From NCBI RefSeq assembly GCF_019186805.1, contig NZ_CP066783.1:1169501-1233500 (forward strand): a stretch of DNA of 64,000 bases, written 5' to 3'. The notes under the pieces are model-generated. The model saw only the letters and a program-made list of their open reading frames with translations. It was not told the DNA's origin and made no database searches. The position numbers were made by a program, and so were the translations under genes. This document shows, one piece after another, positions 63,482 to 64,000 of the stretch; within the stretch, counting starts at the first letter, position 1, and each line of letters begins with the position of its first letter. Source of the stretch: Comamonas fluminis (lineage in GTDB: Bacteria; Pseudomonadota; Gammaproteobacteria; Burkholderiales; Burkholderiaceae_C).

Positions 63482-64000
63482 ATGAGTCAAACCCTTTCTG
63501 CATCCATGCTGCTTGCGGTGCCACTGGCCCCGCTGGTCGGCTCCGCACTTGCGGGTATCTGGGGCACGGCCTTTGGTGGCAACAAGATTGGTCGCACCGG
63601 CAGCAGCTCCCTGACGATTCTGGGCGTGCTCGTAGCCTTCGTTCTGTCGGCTCTCACGTTCCAGGCTGTCGTATTCGACGGCGCAAAGTTCAACGAAACC
63701 ATCTACACATGGATGGTTGTCGGTGGCCTGAAGATGGAAATCGGTTTCCTGATCGACTCCATTACAGCCATGATGATGTGTGTGGTGACCTTTGTGTCGC
63801 TGATGGTTCACATCTACACCATGGGTTATATGGAAGAAGATGACGGCTACAACCGTTTCTTCTCGTATATCTCGCTGTTCACCTTCTCCATGTTGATGCT
63901 TGTGATGAGCAACAACCTGCTGCAGCTGTTCTTCGGCTGGGAAGCTGTGGGCCTGGTGTCTTACCTGCTGATTGGTTTCTACTTCAAGAAACCCACGGCC
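63482..64000 (+). CDS. nuoL: NADH-quinone oxidoreductase subunit L, 3' part outside the window
   Basis: First 173 codons of the antiporter-like proton-pumping subunit (the full protein is usually about 610-680 residues). The visible part has helices such as MLLAVPLAPLVGSALAGIWG and ILGVLVAFVLSALTFQAVVF, and FLIDSITAMMMCVVTFVSLM. The end, LFFGWEAVGLVSYLLIGFYF, carries the conserved proton-channel glutamate (GWEAVGL). ATG 63482 follows nuoK by 30 bp. The window ends inside the gene. Confidence 0.95.
   Translation, partial: MSQTLSASMLLAVPLAPLVGSALAGIWGTAFGGNKIGRTGSSSLTILGVLVAFVLSALTFQAVVFDGAKFNETIYTWMVVGGLKMEIGFLIDSITAMMMCVVTFVSLMVHIYTMGYMEEDDGYNRFFSYISLFTFSMLMLVMSNNLLQLFFGWEAVGLVSYLLIGFYFKKPTA

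Noticed and set aside
1..64000. CRISPR arrays, prophage genes, restriction or other defence modules, and rRNA genes
   Set aside because: None seen on either strand; no regularly spaced repeats, no phage structural genes, no cas or restriction motifs.

Overview
The window reads as a stretch of chromosome from a betaproteobacterium of the Comamonadaceae, most likely a Comamonas species. The support is the gene order (grpE-dnaK; rpsF-priB-rpsR-rplI-dnaB; alaA-hom-thrC-moeA-moaD-moaE-clpB; rpsO-pnp; tpiA-secG-tRNA-Leu-nuo), the high G+C of most genes, protein sequences of Burkholderiales type, and short intergenic repeats built on ATAGCTGCTAGCG, which I associate with this family. The organism call is inference; no database search was possible.

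Layout. 0-2.5 kb: heat-shock genes dnaK (3' end cut by the window edge) and grpE on the minus strand, with sigma-32-like promoter candidates. 2.7-5.9 kb: the S6/PriB/S18/L9 ribosomal operon, then the replicative helicase gene dnaB. 6.0-9.4 kb, minus strand: a coiled-coil membrane protein, a PIN-PhoH ATPase, a Bcp peroxiredoxin and a Mth938-type protein. 9.6-15.1 kb: alaA, hom and thrC, with an unrecognised exported protein between hom and thrC. 15.3-17.4 kb: molybdenum cofactor genes mobB-moeA-moaD. Their expected partner moaE lies 8.2 kb further on (25.6 kb). The intervening segment carries a Fur-box-preceded FecI/FecR/TonB-receptor/PepSY iron-uptake set, an AtoE-type fatty-acid permease coupled to a recombinase-fragment gene, and two small unknown genes. 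26-28.4 kb: a 277-bp MITE-like element, a palindromic repeat, and an EamA exporter divergent from an AraC-family regulator. 28.5-40.2 kb: clpB, small unknown genes, an aldehyde dehydrogenase, a GNAT acetyltransferase, a methyltransferase, dusC, a phospholipase-D-type lipoprotein and ribD. 40.3-48.2 kb, minus strand: a type IV pilus minor-pilin/adhesin cluster (pilV-pilW-pilX-pilY1-pilE-fimT), whose pilX-pilY1 part is visibly A+T-richer than its surroundings. 48.6-53.8 kb: rpsO-pnp with structured leaders, a quinone oxidoreductase, tpiA and secG. 53.9-64.0 kb: tRNA-Leu(GAG) and the respiratory complex I operon nuoA to nuoL (cut by the window edge).

Most of the window is core housekeeping DNA. 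The most unusual material is: the MITE-like family, with one 277-bp copy and one internally deleted 46-bp copy whose edge forms the fecR stop codon; the 8.2-kb segment splitting moaD from moaE; a family of palindromic intergenic elements with nested arms; the A+T-rich pilY1/pilX block; and several candidate RNA leaders (rpsF, rpsO, pnp). I did not find a CRISPR array, a prophage, or a recognisable new defence system. All motif and structure statements come from reading the sequence; no alignment, folding or search software was run.
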